Positions 17,145 through 25,892 of a stretch of 64,000 nt of DNA are shown here, one piece after another; within the stretch, counting starts at the first letter, position 1; each line of letters opens with the position of its first letter. Source of the stretch: Pseudomonadota bacterium (lineage in GTDB: Bacteria > Myxococcota > Myxococcia > Myxococcales > Myxococcaceae); assembly GCA_023423535.1 (NCBI GenBank), contig JAFAFL010000032.1, forward strand, positions 1-64,000, read 5' to 3'. A program made the position numbers and the translations under genes. A model generated the notes under the pieces. It saw only the letters and a list, made by a program, of their open reading frames with translations, was not told the DNA's origin and made no database searches.

Positions 17145-17939
17145 TCAGCGTTCGAGCCGATTCAGCTCGGCCCGCGCCCGCTCGACTGCGGTCTTCGCCT
17201 CCCCGGCCCGCTCCCGCGCGGCCCTCGCGTGCGCCTCCGCGGCGGCGGCGTTCTTCTCCTGCAGGGCGAGCTTCTCTTTCGCCTCCGCCAGCGCAGAGCG
17301 GGCGCGCTCCAGCTCCCGCTCGTGCAGCTTCTGCGCGGCGGCGGCCCGCGCCTTCTCCTCGCGCTCGGGCTTCGCGTCCCCAGCGGCGCCCCCCTCGAGC
17401 ACCTCGAAGGGAGAGACGAAGCCGAAGCCGGCGGCGCCCACGTCCTCCTCCAGAGTGCCCTCACGCAGCGCCGCGCGGACTTCGTCGCCGCCAGTCGCCG
17501 CCGCGAGCAGCGTGTCGCGCATCCGGTCCTGCACCGCCGCCGCGTTCGACTCCTTGTGCTCGCGCAGCAGCGCCACCGCGCTCTTCAGGGCACGCGTCAC
17601 CGCGTCGTGGAAGGCCCGCTGGGCCGCGCGCAGCTCGTCCGCGCCACCGCCACTCACCGCGCGCCGCTGGGTCCGGCGCACCGCCTCCGCGCGATCGAGC
17701 AGCTCTCCCAGCGCCGCGTCGCCCTTGCGGGCCAGGGCGTTCAGCGCCCACACCGAGGGGCTCGGCTTCCGATCGCCTTCGATCGTTTTCGCCGCGGCCG
17801 CGAAGCCCGCCTCCTTCAGCGCCCGCGCGCGCGCCTTGCGCTCGGCGACGAAGGCGCGAGGCGGGACCTCGGCGAGTGCTCGGCGTTCCCGCTGCAGCGC
17901 CTCCGCTTCCGGATCACCTTTCGAGGCGCGCTTCGCCAT
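17145..17939 (-). CDS. Coiled-coil protein of unknown function
   Basis: 264 aa, no signal peptide. It contains a segment AKTIEGDRKPSPSVWALNALAR near residue 50, which resembles a conserved motif of an uncharacterised family seen in actinobacteria and myxobacteria. The C-terminal third (about 185-260) is an almost uninterrupted Ala/Glu/Arg heptad coiled coil. It starts only 3 bp after the stop of the upstream membrane-protein gene at 17943, so the two are probably one transcript. Function unknown. Confidence 0.82.
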   Translation of the reverse strand: MAKRASKGDPEAEALQRERRALAEVPPRAFVAERKARARALKEAGFAAAAKTIEGDRKPSPSVWALNALARKGDAALGELLDRAEAVRRTQRRAVSGGGADELRAAQRAFHDAVTRALKSAVALLREHKESNAAAVQDRMRDTLLAAATGGDEVRAALREGTLEEDVGAAGFGFVSPFEVLEGGAAGDAKPEREEKARAAAAQKLHERELERARSALAEAKEKLALQEKNAAAAEAHARAARERAGEAKTAVERARAELNRLER

Positions 17940-17942
17940 GTC

Positions 17943-18782
17943 CTACCCACCGTCGCCGGGGCCGAGCCTCCGGGGCTGCGCGATGGGCGGCGTCCCCTGA
18001 GTCCCCTGCGCACTCTGAGACCCGGCCCCTTTCTGGGCGCGCGGCTTGCGGCTGCGCCGGGCCTGCGGCGGGGCGACGCCATAGGGCCGGAACATGACCT
18101 CCCACAGCGCGAGCCGCTGCGACCTCGGCCTCGGACGGAGCTCGCCCATCGGCGGACGCGAGACGAGCGCGCTGACGAAGGCGGTGAGGAACGCGGCCGC
18201 CACGAGGATGACGAACGCGAGCACCACCTCGCCCGGCACCGGACCGATGTGCGCGCGGTGGAAGAGCTCGTCCATCGACTTCGCCGGGCCCGGGTGTGAG
18301 GTGATCTTCACGAACCAGGCGATGAGCAGCACGAGCATGATCGGCCCGTAGGCGCGGTTCATGCGGGTGGCGATCGCCGCGAAGAGGCTCAGCTGGATCT
18401 GCGGCCGCGACATCTCCGCCGCGAGCTCGCGCATCGCGTCCGGGTCCACCGGTTCGTGCCGGAGCAGCGGGGTCCAGTAGCCGCCCTCGATGAGGCGCAC
18501 CCGCCGGTTCCAGAGGTCGTAGTAGCGGTAGCGCCGCGCCTCGAGCAGGAGGAACGAGGTCACCATCCAGAAGCCCACCAGGAGGATGACGTGCGACGCG
18601 GTGGCGGACGCGAAGCCGAGCGAGATGACCGCTGCGGTCGTACCCAGCGCCCAGTTGGTGGTGGTGTCGAGCCGCGTGCGCCACGTGTCGGAGCGGGAGA
18701 GCTCGCCGCGGAAGAGGTGGGCCATCACGGTGGGAGAAAGACCGGGTCCCCCGCTCTGGCGCTTGCCGGTCTCGTCGGTCAT
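17943..18782 (-). CDS. DUF2270-like integral membrane protein
   Basis: 279 aa. MAHLFRGELSRSDTWRTRLDTTTNWA and LLEARRYRYYDLWNRRVRLIE are landmarks of the DUF2270 membrane family. Four helices are expected (two near residues 45-90, one near 165, one near 210), with a cytoplasmic basic tail rich in Arg, Gln and Gly. The role of the family is unknown. ATG 18782 opens exactly at the family N-terminal segment; longer upstream frames are rejected. Divergent from the hybrid kinase at 18865. Confidence 0.83.
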   Translation of the reverse strand: MTDETGKRQSGGPGLSPTVMAHLFRGELSRSDTWRTRLDTTTNWALGTTAAVISLGFASATASHVILLVGFWMVTSFLLLEARRYRYYDLWNRRVRLIEGGYWTPLLRHEPVDPDAMRELAAEMSRPQIQLSLFAAIATRMNRAYGPIMLVLLIAWFVKITSHPGPAKSMDELFHRAHIGPVPGEVVLAFVILVAAAFLTAFVSALVSRPPMGELRPRPRSQRLALWEVMFRPYGVAPPQARRSRKPRAQKGAGSQSAQGTQGTPPIAQPRRLGPGDGG

Positions 18783-18864
18783 CGCAGCCCAAAGGTGGGA
18801 GCGAGGGCGCGTGGGGGCAATCCGGCTGGTCGGGCCTCCGGGTGATGAACACATTGGGAGCCGT

Positions 18865-20877
18865 ATGCCGCGCTCGTTCGACCCCATCTCGCAGCTCGCG
18901 TCCGTCGTGCTCGAGGAGAAGGAGCGGATCGCCCGGCTCTGGAGCAAGCGCCTGAAGCTGGAGCTGCACGAGGTGGAGGTCCGCACCCGCGACATGCGGC
19001 GCCCCCTCATCGGCATGCTCGCCGAGCTCGGCCGGCTGCTCCGCGACCGAGGTGAGGACGCCCTGCGCCTGTGGCCGGAGTCCGTGAGGCTGCACGGCGC
19101 CGAACGCTACGAACACCACTACGGCGCGGACGACGTGGCGAGGGAGCTGAAGGCGCTGCAGCAGGTGATGTTGCGCGTCTATGCGCGGCGCCGCGGCGGG
19201 GTGGAGCCGGAGGTGGCGGAGCTCATCGCGGAGCTCATCGGCGAGGCGAGCGCGGCGATGCAGGCCTCCTATGCCCGCGTGCTGCGCGCGGAGGAGGTCC
19301 GGCTGCGCGAGACGGCGGTGATGGAGTCGCTGCTCGAGCACATCGACGTGGGCGTGCTGCTCGCGGAGGAGGACGGGCGCATCTCGTATGCCACCCCGCC
19401 GGTGTCGCGGCTCTTCGGCATGCCGGCGCGCGCGCTGGTGGGTGTGGACTCGGAGAGCATCCGCGCGGTGCTCCTGCAGCTGCACGCGCGGCACCTCGAC
19501 GGCGAGCCCTTCCGCACCCACGACCTGCCGCACCTGCGCGCGCTGGCCCAGGGACGCGAGGTGCGCGGCGCGGTGATGGTGGTGGACCGGATGAGCGATC
19601 AGAAGGAGATGATCCTCGAGCTGCACGCGCTGCCGGTCCACGAGGGGGATGGCTCGGACGTGTACGGCGTGGTGGTCACCGTCGCCGACCGCACCGAGAC
19701 GATGCAGAAGACGCGCGAGTTGCGCGACGCGTACGACGAGCTGCGGCGGCTGCAGGGCCGGCTGATGCAGCGCAGCCGCTCCGAGGCGCTGGGGCAGCTG
19801 GCGTCGGGCGCGGCGCACAACCTCAACAACTTCCTCAACGTCATCCGCCTGCGGGTGACGCTGCTGCGGCGCGGGTTCAAGCCGGAGTACCTCGACGCGC
19901 TCGACCGCAGCGTCTCGAACATCGGCGAGCTGGTGGCGCGGCTGCAGGACTTTGCCGAGGCCCAGGCGGGCGACGAGCTCTCCTGCGCGCACGTCAACGA
20001 CCTCGTCCGCGAGGGCCTCGAGCTCGCGCGCGCCGAACCGGCCGGCGAGGGCCGCGACGTGAAGGTGAGCCTGGAGCTCGAGAGCGATCCGATGACGATG
20101 GTGGACGCGCTGTCGCTGCGCGATCTGGCCGCGAACCTCGTGCGCTGGTCGAGCGCGCGCGCGGACCGGGGCACCACCGTTCGGGTGACGGGCGCGGAGG
20201 CCGACGGCTGGGCGGAGCTGCGCTTCGAGCACCTCGGCGGCGCCTACGAGCAGGAGGAGCTGGTGAGGCTCTTCGACCCGCTGAAGGGCAAGAACGCGGC
20301 GCCGGAGCTGGCGCTGCTGCTCGCGGTGGGGCGCGGACACGTGCAGCGTTGGGGCGGCGAGCTGTGGGCGGAGAACCTGCCGGACGGCCGCGGCGCTGTG
20401 TTCCACCTCAAGCTTCCGGTCGCCGCCGAGGCGAACGCGGAGGTCGAGGAGCCGGCGAGGGCCGCCCCTCCCCGGCCGCAGATCGAGGCGCAGACGGTGC
20501 TGGTGGTGGACGACGAGCCGGAGAACGCGCGCATCCTCGCGCAGGTCCTCACCGACGAGGGCTACGAGGTCCGCACCGCGCACTCCGGCGAGCAGGCGCT
20601 GACGATGTGGGAGCAGGGCAACTTCGACGCGGCGCTGCTCGATGCGGTGATGCCCGACCAGTCCGGCTGGTCGGTGGCCCGCGCCATCCGCCAGCGGACG
20701 CCCTCCGCGCTCATCGCCATGGTGACCGGCGCGGACGTGAGGGGACAGAACCGCGAGAACCTCGCGCTGGTGGACGCGGTCTTCCGCAAGCCGATCGACG
20801 TGGAGGCGCTCGACGACTTCCTCACCCGCTCCGGGCGCGAGGAGCGCGAGGACGCCAGCGCGCCCACCGTGCACTGA
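18865..20877 (+). CDS. PAS-containing hybrid histidine kinase with degenerate ATP domain and receiver domain
   Basis: 670 aa, no membrane segment. The order is an N-terminal helical region (about 1-150, perhaps an RsbR-like sensor), a PAS domain (about 155-280), a phosphoacceptor helix with H318 in GAAHNLNN, an HATPase-like domain (about 400-525), and a C-terminal receiver with DDE and phosphoacceptor D593 in LLDAVMPD plus the conserved Lys in FRKP. The ATP-binding domain lacks the usual signatures: the N box reads LAANLVRWSSARA, the DxGxG loop is EHLGGAY, and the GTGLGL lid is APELALLL. It may not bind ATP and could act as a phosphotransfer scaffold or pseudokinase. The RBS TTGGGAG supports this ATG. 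Confidence 0.88.
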   Translation: MPRSFDPISQLASVVLEEKERIARLWSKRLKLELHEVEVRTRDMRRPLIGMLAELGRLLRDRGEDALRLWPESVRLHGAERYEHHYGADDVARELKALQQVMLRVYARRRGGVEPEVAELIAELIGEASAAMQASYARVLRAEEVRLRETAVMESLLEHIDVGVLLAEEDGRISYATPPVSRLFGMPARALVGVDSESIRAVLLQLHARHLDGEPFRTHDLPHLRALAQGREVRGAVMVVDRMSDQKEMILELHALPVHEGDGSDVYGVVVTVADRTETMQKTRELRDAYDELRRLQGRLMQRSRSEALGQLASGAAHNLNNFLNVIRLRVTLLRRGFKPEYLDALDRSVSNIGELVARLQDFAEAQAGDELSCAHVNDLVREGLELARAEPAGEGRDVKVSLELESDPMTMVDALSLRDLAANLVRWSSARADRGTTVRVTGAEADGWAELRFEHLGGAYEQEELVRLFDPLKGKNAAPELALLLAVGRGHVQRWGGELWAENLPDGRGAVFHLKLPVAAEANAEVEEPARAAPPRPQIEAQTVLVVDDEPENARILAQVLTDEGYEVRTAHSGEQALTMWEQGNFDAALLDAVMPDQSGWSVARAIRQRTPSALIAMVTGADVRGQNRENLALVDAVFRKPIDVEALDDFLTRSGREEREDASAPTVH

Positions 20878-20895
20878 GCCCGCGAGGGGCGCCTT

Positions 20896-23577
20896 CTAGT
20901 GGAGCTTGTTCGCCGCGTCGTCGTCCGCGCCCGCGAGGCCGACGTTCTGGAGGTTCTGCACCGGCGCTTCGACCCGCGGGAGGGTGAAGCGGAAGGTGCT
21001 GCCCTCGCCGAGCTCGCTCTCCACGCTCACCTCGCCGCCGTGCGCGACGACCAGCGACTTCACGATCGACAGGCCGAGCCCGGTGCCTCCGCCGGTGCCG
21101 GTGTTCGCCTCGGGGTCCCCCAGGCCCGGCTTCCACCGGTGGAAGAGGACCGCCTTCTGCTCCTCGGAGATGCCCGGCCCGCGGTCGATCACGCTGAACT
21201 CCACCTTGCCGTCGAGCGGCTGCACCTCGATGACCAGCGGCGCGCCCTGGGGCGAGTAGCGGATGGCGTTGCCGAGGAGGTTGGAGAGGATCTGCAGCAC
21301 CCGCTCGCGGTCGCAGTCCACCCACACCCGCGCGTCTCCCGCCACGCGCAGCTCGAGCCGCTTCTCCTCCGCGATGGGCTGCACCATCTCCGCCGCGGTG
21401 CGCGCCACGTCCATCGCCCGGTGCGTGCCGCGCTCGAGCCTCAGCGCGCCCGCCTGCGCCGCCGCGAGATCGAGGAGGTCGCGGATGAGCCGGTTCATCC
21501 GATCACCGGACTGCCTTATCCGTTGAGCGAGGCGCCGGATCCTCTCCGGTTCGAGCTTCTCGTCCGGCGCGCGCTCGAGCTGCTGCGCGGTCAGCCGAAG
21601 CGCATTGAGCGGGCTGCGCAGGTCGTGGGACACCACCGCCAGCACGTCCTCCCGCGACCGGATGGCCTGGCGCGCCGAGGCGTAGAGGTAGGCGGTCTTC
21701 ATCGCCATGCCCGCGCGGCTGCCGAAGTCCTGCGCGAGGATGAGGTCGCGCTCGTCGAAGTTCGGCCGGCCCTTGCACCGCCCGAGCACGAGGCAGCCCA
21801 GCCGCTGACCGGCGGTCATCATCGGCACCCGCATCAGCGAGCCGATGCGCAGCGCGGAGAGCCGCTTGCGCTGCTCGAGGTCGTGCGCCCAGGCGTCGAG
21901 GTCGGACGAGGTCACTGACGCGATGAGCTCGCCGCTCTCGTCCGAGGGGTCGTGCGGGTGTTGCGGCGGCCACTCCGGTCTGCCGATCACCGCGTCGCGC
22001 AGCAGCGGCTCCTGGGCCTCCTCCGAGTGCGCGTACTCCGGCTGCGACGGCCCCACCTCGGGAACCGGCCAGAGGACGGCGAAGTCCGCCAGGCCGGCCA
22101 GCGGCACGCGCACGCTCTTGCGCATGACCTCCGGGAGATCGAGCGACGCGCCGAGCACCGCGCCCGCCGCGGAGAGCAGGCGCTGGTGGGACTCGACGCG
22201 CTTCCGGTCGGCGATGTCGCGGAAGTAGACCGACAGCCCCATCGGGTTGGGGAAGAGGTGGATCTCCAGCCATCGGTCCATGCCGGGGATGAACTCCTCG
22301 AGGTCCGCGCGGTGGCCCTGCTCGAGCGAGCGGCGGAAGACCGCCTCCATCGGCGAGTCCACCAGCTCGGGGAGGAGCTCCCACATGTCGCGGCCCTCGA
22401 TCTGCGCGCGCGGCATGCCGAAGAGCCGCTCCGCCTCGTGGTTCGCGTAGGTGAAGCGCCAGTTGCGATCGATGGCGAGGAAGGCGTCGCTGATCGACTC
22501 GAGGATGGTGACGACGCGGTTGCTCCACTCGCGGAGGTTCTCCTCCGTCTCCCAGCGCTCGGTCACGTCGCGGGCGCTGAGCACCACCGCCTCCACCCGG
22601 CCGCCGTCGAGCACGGGGCTGATCTCGTAGTCGTAGCAGGCGTATCCGGCGGGCGTGCTCTGGAAGGCCTGACCGTGCGAGGCGTTGCCGGTGCCCACCA
22701 CGAGCTGCAGGTCGCCGACGATCTGCTCCGACGCATCGCCCATGATCCCCAGCGCGGCCACCGGGCGGCCCACCACCTCCGCAGCGCTCCGCCCGAGCCC
22801 TCGCAGCGCCGCCGCGCTGGCGAACTGCACGGCCAGCCGGCGGTCGAGGAGGAGGATCCAGTTCGGACTCGCGGAGAGCAGCGCGTGCAGCTGCCGCATC
22901 CGGCGCTCGGACTGTGCGGCGGAGTCCTGCAGCTGCTCCTCGAACAGACGGATGCCGGTGGCGAACCTCCGCGCGATGACGGCGCCGGCCACCAGCGCGG
23001 CGACCGCGAGCAGCGAGAGGACGAGGAGCAGGCGCCGGGAGGTCTCGCTGTGGTCGCTCTGCTCCGCCTGCATCCGCTCGCCCGCGCTCTGCGCCAGCGA
23101 CGCGGCGATCTCCTCCACCCGGCTTCGCGCCGGCAGCACCTGCCGGTTGTAGAGGTCGTAGGCGGCGTCGAGCTCTCCGGTGCGCACGAGCCGGATGACC
23201 TCCAGGCCGGACTCCCGGAGCGCCTCCTCGCGCTGGGCGAGCTGATCGAGCAGCTCCACCCGCGCCTCCGACGTCGCCCGCTCGCGCAGCTCTCCCATCA
23301 GCCGGTCGAACTCGAGGCGCAGCAGCTCGATCTGCTCGAGCTCCGTCAGCTCGCGGGTGATGAGCATCGTCAGCGAGGCCTGCGACCGGGAGAAGAGGTT
23401 CGCCCGCAGCCGCTCGATGAGGAGGATGTCCTCGCCCACGTCGGAGACCCAGCGCCGGTTCGTCTCGCTGACGTAGCGAAGCGCCAGCAGGCTCGCCAAC
23501 GCGACCGCCGCCACCATCAGCAGCGCCAGCGCGAAGCCGAGCCCGGGCCTGCGAACCATGAAGCGCCTGCCTGGCAT
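20896..23577 (-). CDS. Membrane sensor histidine kinase with PAS and GAF domains
   Basis: 893 aa. Two membrane helices near residues 10-30 and 185-205 enclose a periplasmic four-helix sensor. Then come two PAS domains (about 230-350 and 360-475), a GAF domain (about 480-630), a dimerisation helix with H651 in VVSHDLRSPLNALR, and a complete HATPase domain with N box LSNLLGNAIRYS, DRGPGIS and GTGGGTGLGLSIVKSL. All catalytic motifs are intact, unlike the neighbouring hybrid kinase. The GTG-free ATG at 23577 has a GGGGGA RBS. It ends 18 bp from the convergent hybrid kinase gene; no response regulator gene is adjacent, so the hybrid's receiver may be its partner. Confidence 0.92.
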   Translation of the reverse strand: MPGRRFMVRRPGLGFALALLMVAAVALASLLALRYVSETNRRWVSDVGEDILLIERLRANLFSRSQASLTMLITRELTELEQIELLRLEFDRLMGELRERATSEARVELLDQLAQREEALRESGLEVIRLVRTGELDAAYDLYNRQVLPARSRVEEIAASLAQSAGERMQAEQSDHSETSRRLLLVLSLLAVAALVAGAVIARRFATGIRLFEEQLQDSAAQSERRMRQLHALLSASPNWILLLDRRLAVQFASAAALRGLGRSAAEVVGRPVAALGIMGDASEQIVGDLQLVVGTGNASHGQAFQSTPAGYACYDYEISPVLDGGRVEAVVLSARDVTERWETEENLREWSNRVVTILESISDAFLAIDRNWRFTYANHEAERLFGMPRAQIEGRDMWELLPELVDSPMEAVFRRSLEQGHRADLEEFIPGMDRWLEIHLFPNPMGLSVYFRDIADRKRVESHQRLLSAAGAVLGASLDLPEVMRKSVRVPLAGLADFAVLWPVPEVGPSQPEYAHSEEAQEPLLRDAVIGRPEWPPQHPHDPSDESGELIASVTSSDLDAWAHDLEQRKRLSALRIGSLMRVPMMTAGQRLGCLVLGRCKGRPNFDERDLILAQDFGSRAGMAMKTAYLYASARQAIRSREDVLAVVSHDLRSPLNALRLTAQQLERAPDEKLEPERIRRLAQRIRQSGDRMNRLIRDLLDLAAAQAGALRLERGTHRAMDVARTAAEMVQPIAEEKRLELRVAGDARVWVDCDRERVLQILSNLLGNAIRYSPQGAPLVIEVQPLDGKVEFSVIDRGPGISEEQKAVLFHRWKPGLGDPEANTGTGGGTGLGLSIVKSLVVAHGGEVSVESELGEGSTFRFTLPRVEAPVQNLQNVGLAGADDDAANKLH

Positions 23578-23724
23578 GAATCCCCCGGTCGTCCGCGAAG
23601 GTGGGCACCGATCGCCCCGAGGGAACCTGCCCGCGCGGGCGTGGTCCCCAGCCTCCGAGGCAAGAGCGCCGTTCGCTGCCGCGGGGCGGTGGGGCGACAC
23701 TCCACTGATACGCTCCGCACCCAC

Positions 23725-25047
23725 ATGAGCAGCGCAGAGCTGGACCGGATTCGGACGAAGGTGGAGCAGGGCGAGGCCCTGACGGACGCGGAGCTCGACA
23801 GGCTCCGGAAGGCGGCGCACGCACAGCCGGGGCCCACCCTGCGGCTGGCGGTGGCCCACGCGATGATGAACGCAGGAGAGGAGCGCACCGCGCTGCCGCT
23901 GCTCGAGGCGCTGGTGCGCGACTTTCCGCGTGACCTTCAGTCGTGGCTGGGGCTCGCGCGCGCGCTGCTGAGCTCGGACCGCAAGGCCGAGGCGGAGCGG
24001 GCGCTGCGGGAGGCGCTGCTCCTGTCGCCGAACGATCCGGAGGCACTGAAGGCCCTGGCCACGCTCGCCATGGGAAGGGGCGAGCTCGCGCGGGCGAGGC
24101 AGTGGGTGGCGGACGTGCTGCGCGCGGACCCGTTCGACTCGGAGGCGCGGCTGCTGAAGGAGGAGCTCGACGCGGTGGACGCGAGCCCGGCGGGGGAGGT
24201 GCGCGGTCCGGCCACTCCGGGGTCGGCCGGCTCTTCGGCATCCGCCGGCTCTTCGGCATCGCCGGGACAGGAGTACGCGCTGCGGCCGGAGTTCATCCGC
24301 GCGCTCGCGGCAGCGCTGCGCGGACGGGGCGCCGCGGTGTCGCTGAAGGACGACGCGCTCTTTCTCAAGACGCCGAAGGGCGGGCTCGGTCGCGCGGACC
24401 TGCGGTCGATGTACGCGTCCTATCTCTCCGGATCGCAGGCGCTCGGGCCCTTCGTGGCGGCCGCGGCGGACGGGCTCATCGCGGCGGCGCGGGGCATGGC
24501 GGGCGGACGCGAAGAGCTGCTCGCGCGCGTGCTCCCGGTGCTGCGGCCGGAGGGGTTTGCGGAGGTCGCGCGCGGCGCGCTGTGGCGAGAGGGGCCCGCG
24601 GGCCTGGGCGTCTTCTACGTGCTCGAGGATCCGGAGTACGTGCGCTACCTGCCGGCCGGGCTGGTGAAGGAGCGGGGGCTGTCGTTGGAGGAGGTGGACG
24701 GGGCCGCCTTTGCCGCGCTCGGGCGAGAGGCCGCGCCGGTGCGCGCGGTGCAGGTCGCCGAGGGGCGGCTGCTCGCGTCGATGGGTCGGACCGGCGTGTG
24801 GGCGGTGTCCGGCGAGGACGGGCACGACGGCGCGCGGCTGCTCACCGAATCGCAACGCAAGGCGCTGCGCGAGACGGCGGGACCGGGGCCCTGGCGGGTC
24901 GATCTGGGAAGGCGCGAGGTCGCGATCGTCGCGCGCGCAGACGATGCCGACGCGGTGGACGATCTCGAAGGGCTCACGCCGGAGGAGGACGGGATCCGCG
25001 CGAGGCTGCTGTTGAGGGAGGACGGGACGCTCGAGCGGGTGGCGTGA
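23725..25047 (+). CDS. TPR-repeat protein with C-terminal unknown domain
   Basis: 440 aa, cytoplasmic by appearance. Residues about 25-150 hold three to four tetratricopeptide-like helical pairs. A Ser/Ala/Gly linker built from two SAGSSAS units (about 165-185) separates them from a 250-residue C-terminal domain that I do not recognise. TPRs mediate protein contacts. The gene is divergent from the sensor kinase (147-bp gap) and its partner is unknown. Confidence 0.83.
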   Translation: MSSAELDRIRTKVEQGEALTDAELDRLRKAAHAQPGPTLRLAVAHAMMNAGEERTALPLLEALVRDFPRDLQSWLGLARALLSSDRKAEAERALREALLLSPNDPEALKALATLAMGRGELARARQWVADVLRADPFDSEARLLKEELDAVDASPAGEVRGPATPGSAGSSASAGSSASPGQEYALRPEFIRALAAALRGRGAAVSLKDDALFLKTPKGGLGRADLRSMYASYLSGSQALGPFVAAAADGLIAAARGMAGGREELLARVLPVLRPEGFAEVARGALWREGPAGLGVFYVLEDPEYVRYLPAGLVKERGLSLEEVDGAAFAALGREAAPVRAVQVAEGRLLASMGRTGVWAVSGEDGHDGARLLTESQRKALRETAGPGPWRVDLGRREVAIVARADDADAVDDLEGLTPEEDGIRARLLLREDGTLERVA

Positions 25048-25068
25048 GCGCCGGCCGCGGGTTCACGC

Positions 25069-25332
25069 TCAGCCGAACGCGGCGAGTCCGATGACCGCGA
25101 GGCTGAGCAGAAGCTCGATGCCGCCGAGCACGATGCCGATCCACGCGTGCGCGGTGCCCGGCAGCGACGGGTCCCGCTTGATCGCGCTGAGGCCCGCGAG
25201 CCCGAGGCCAAAGGCCACCGGCCCGAGGATCGGCGAGACGCAGGGGATGAGTCCGAAGATCGCGCAGTAGTAGGCGAACAGCGCCTTCGGGTTCTTCGCG
25301 GGGATGATCTGGTCGACCGCGCTTGGCTGCAT
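25069..25332 (-). CDS. Small DUF4190-like membrane protein
   Basis: 87 aa with two hydrophobic helices: PKALFAYYCAIFGLIPCVSPILGPVAFGLGLAG, then a short basic loop containing AIKRDPSLPGTAHAWIGIVLGG. This two-helix layout with a G-x-HAW-G-I-LGG motif is typical of DUF4190. Function unknown. Transcribed divergently from the start of the metal-acquisition cluster. Confidence 0.8.
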   Translation of the reverse strand: MQPSAVDQIIPAKNPKALFAYYCAIFGLIPCVSPILGPVAFGLGLAGLSAIKRDPSLPGTAHAWIGIVLGGIELLLSLAVIGLAAFG

Positions 25333-25363
25333 GGGTGGGTCCCTCCGCGGAAAAGCTATCGCG

Positions 25364-25369
25364 TTGACA
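25364..25369 (+). promoter_or_regulatory. Candidate -35 element of the metal cluster
   Basis: A consensus TTGACA lies in the 67-bp gap between the DUF4190 gene and the GTG at 25400. Seventeen bases downstream is TAGTCG, a poor -10 match, so this is only a candidate promoter. No Zur-type palindrome could be picked out by eye. Confidence 0.3.
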
Positions 25370-25399
25370 GCATTGCGTGCGGCCGCTAGTCGGTGGCCC

Positions 25400-25813
25400 G
25401 TGCGCGCTCGCCGGCCGCAGACGCTGTTCGCCCTCTCGGCCCTCCTGGTCGCGTGGCTCGGCGTGTCCTTCGGCTCGCTCCTGCACGTCGACAGTCACGG
25501 TCACCGCATCTGCGTCGAGCACGGCACGATCGAAGAGGGCTCGGCAGCCTCGGCGCACGATGCGACGACGACGCTCTCGTCCGAAGCGGATGGTCTCGCT
25601 GGCCTCTTCGCGGATCCCGCGGCGCAGGATGCGGACCATGCGGAGTGCCCGCTCGCCACGTTGCCCGGCCGCGATGCGCTGAGGTCCGGTGCGCCCTCTG
25701 TGGTGGACGACGTCGAGCGCCATGGCGCCACACGCATCCACGTTGAGCTCGCAGCGCACGCGACGCTGTCGCAGTTGGCTGTCGCACCCAAGGCCTCGCC
25801 GCCCGCAGTCTGA
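25400..25813 (+). CDS. Exported His/Cys-containing small protein, first gene of metal cluster
   Basis: 137 aa from GTG at 25400; the open frame continues upstream, but the GTG gives a normal basic n-region and a hydrophobic helix (about residues 8-26). Just after the helix is HVDSHGHRICVEHG, a dense set of His, Asp and Cys, and a second HAECPL motif occurs near residue 80. These could bind Zn2+ or a similar ion. No family name recognised. Its place ahead of an outer-membrane barrel, lipoproteins and a ZnuA homologue supports a metal-handling role, by inference. Confidence 0.65.
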   Translation: MRARRPQTLFALSALLVAWLGVSFGSLLHVDSHGHRICVEHGTIEEGSAASAHDATTTLSSEADGLAGLFADPAAQDADHAECPLATLPGRDALRSGAPSVVDDVERHGATRIHVELAAHATLSQLAVAPKASPPAV

Positions 25814-25841
25814 GCCGTCGTCGTCGTTAGGCTTCGCTCTC

Positions 25842-25863
25842 GGCTGAGGCAGGCGCCTCGGCC
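25842..25863. terminator. 9-bp-stem hairpin in leader of the outer-membrane gene
   Basis: GGCTGAGGC, loop AGGC, GCCTCGGCC, with one G-T wobble, 30 bp before the GTG of the beta-barrel gene. It could attenuate transcription or stabilise the transcript end of the preceding small gene; no T-run follows. Confidence 0.4.
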
Positions 25864-25892
25864 CGTGTTCTGACTGCGGAAAGTGGTGCGTC

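Noticed and set aside
17914..20874. 986-codon minus-strand frame across the hybrid kinase
   Set aside because: Shadow of the kinase gene on the other strand; no domain signature and biased composition.
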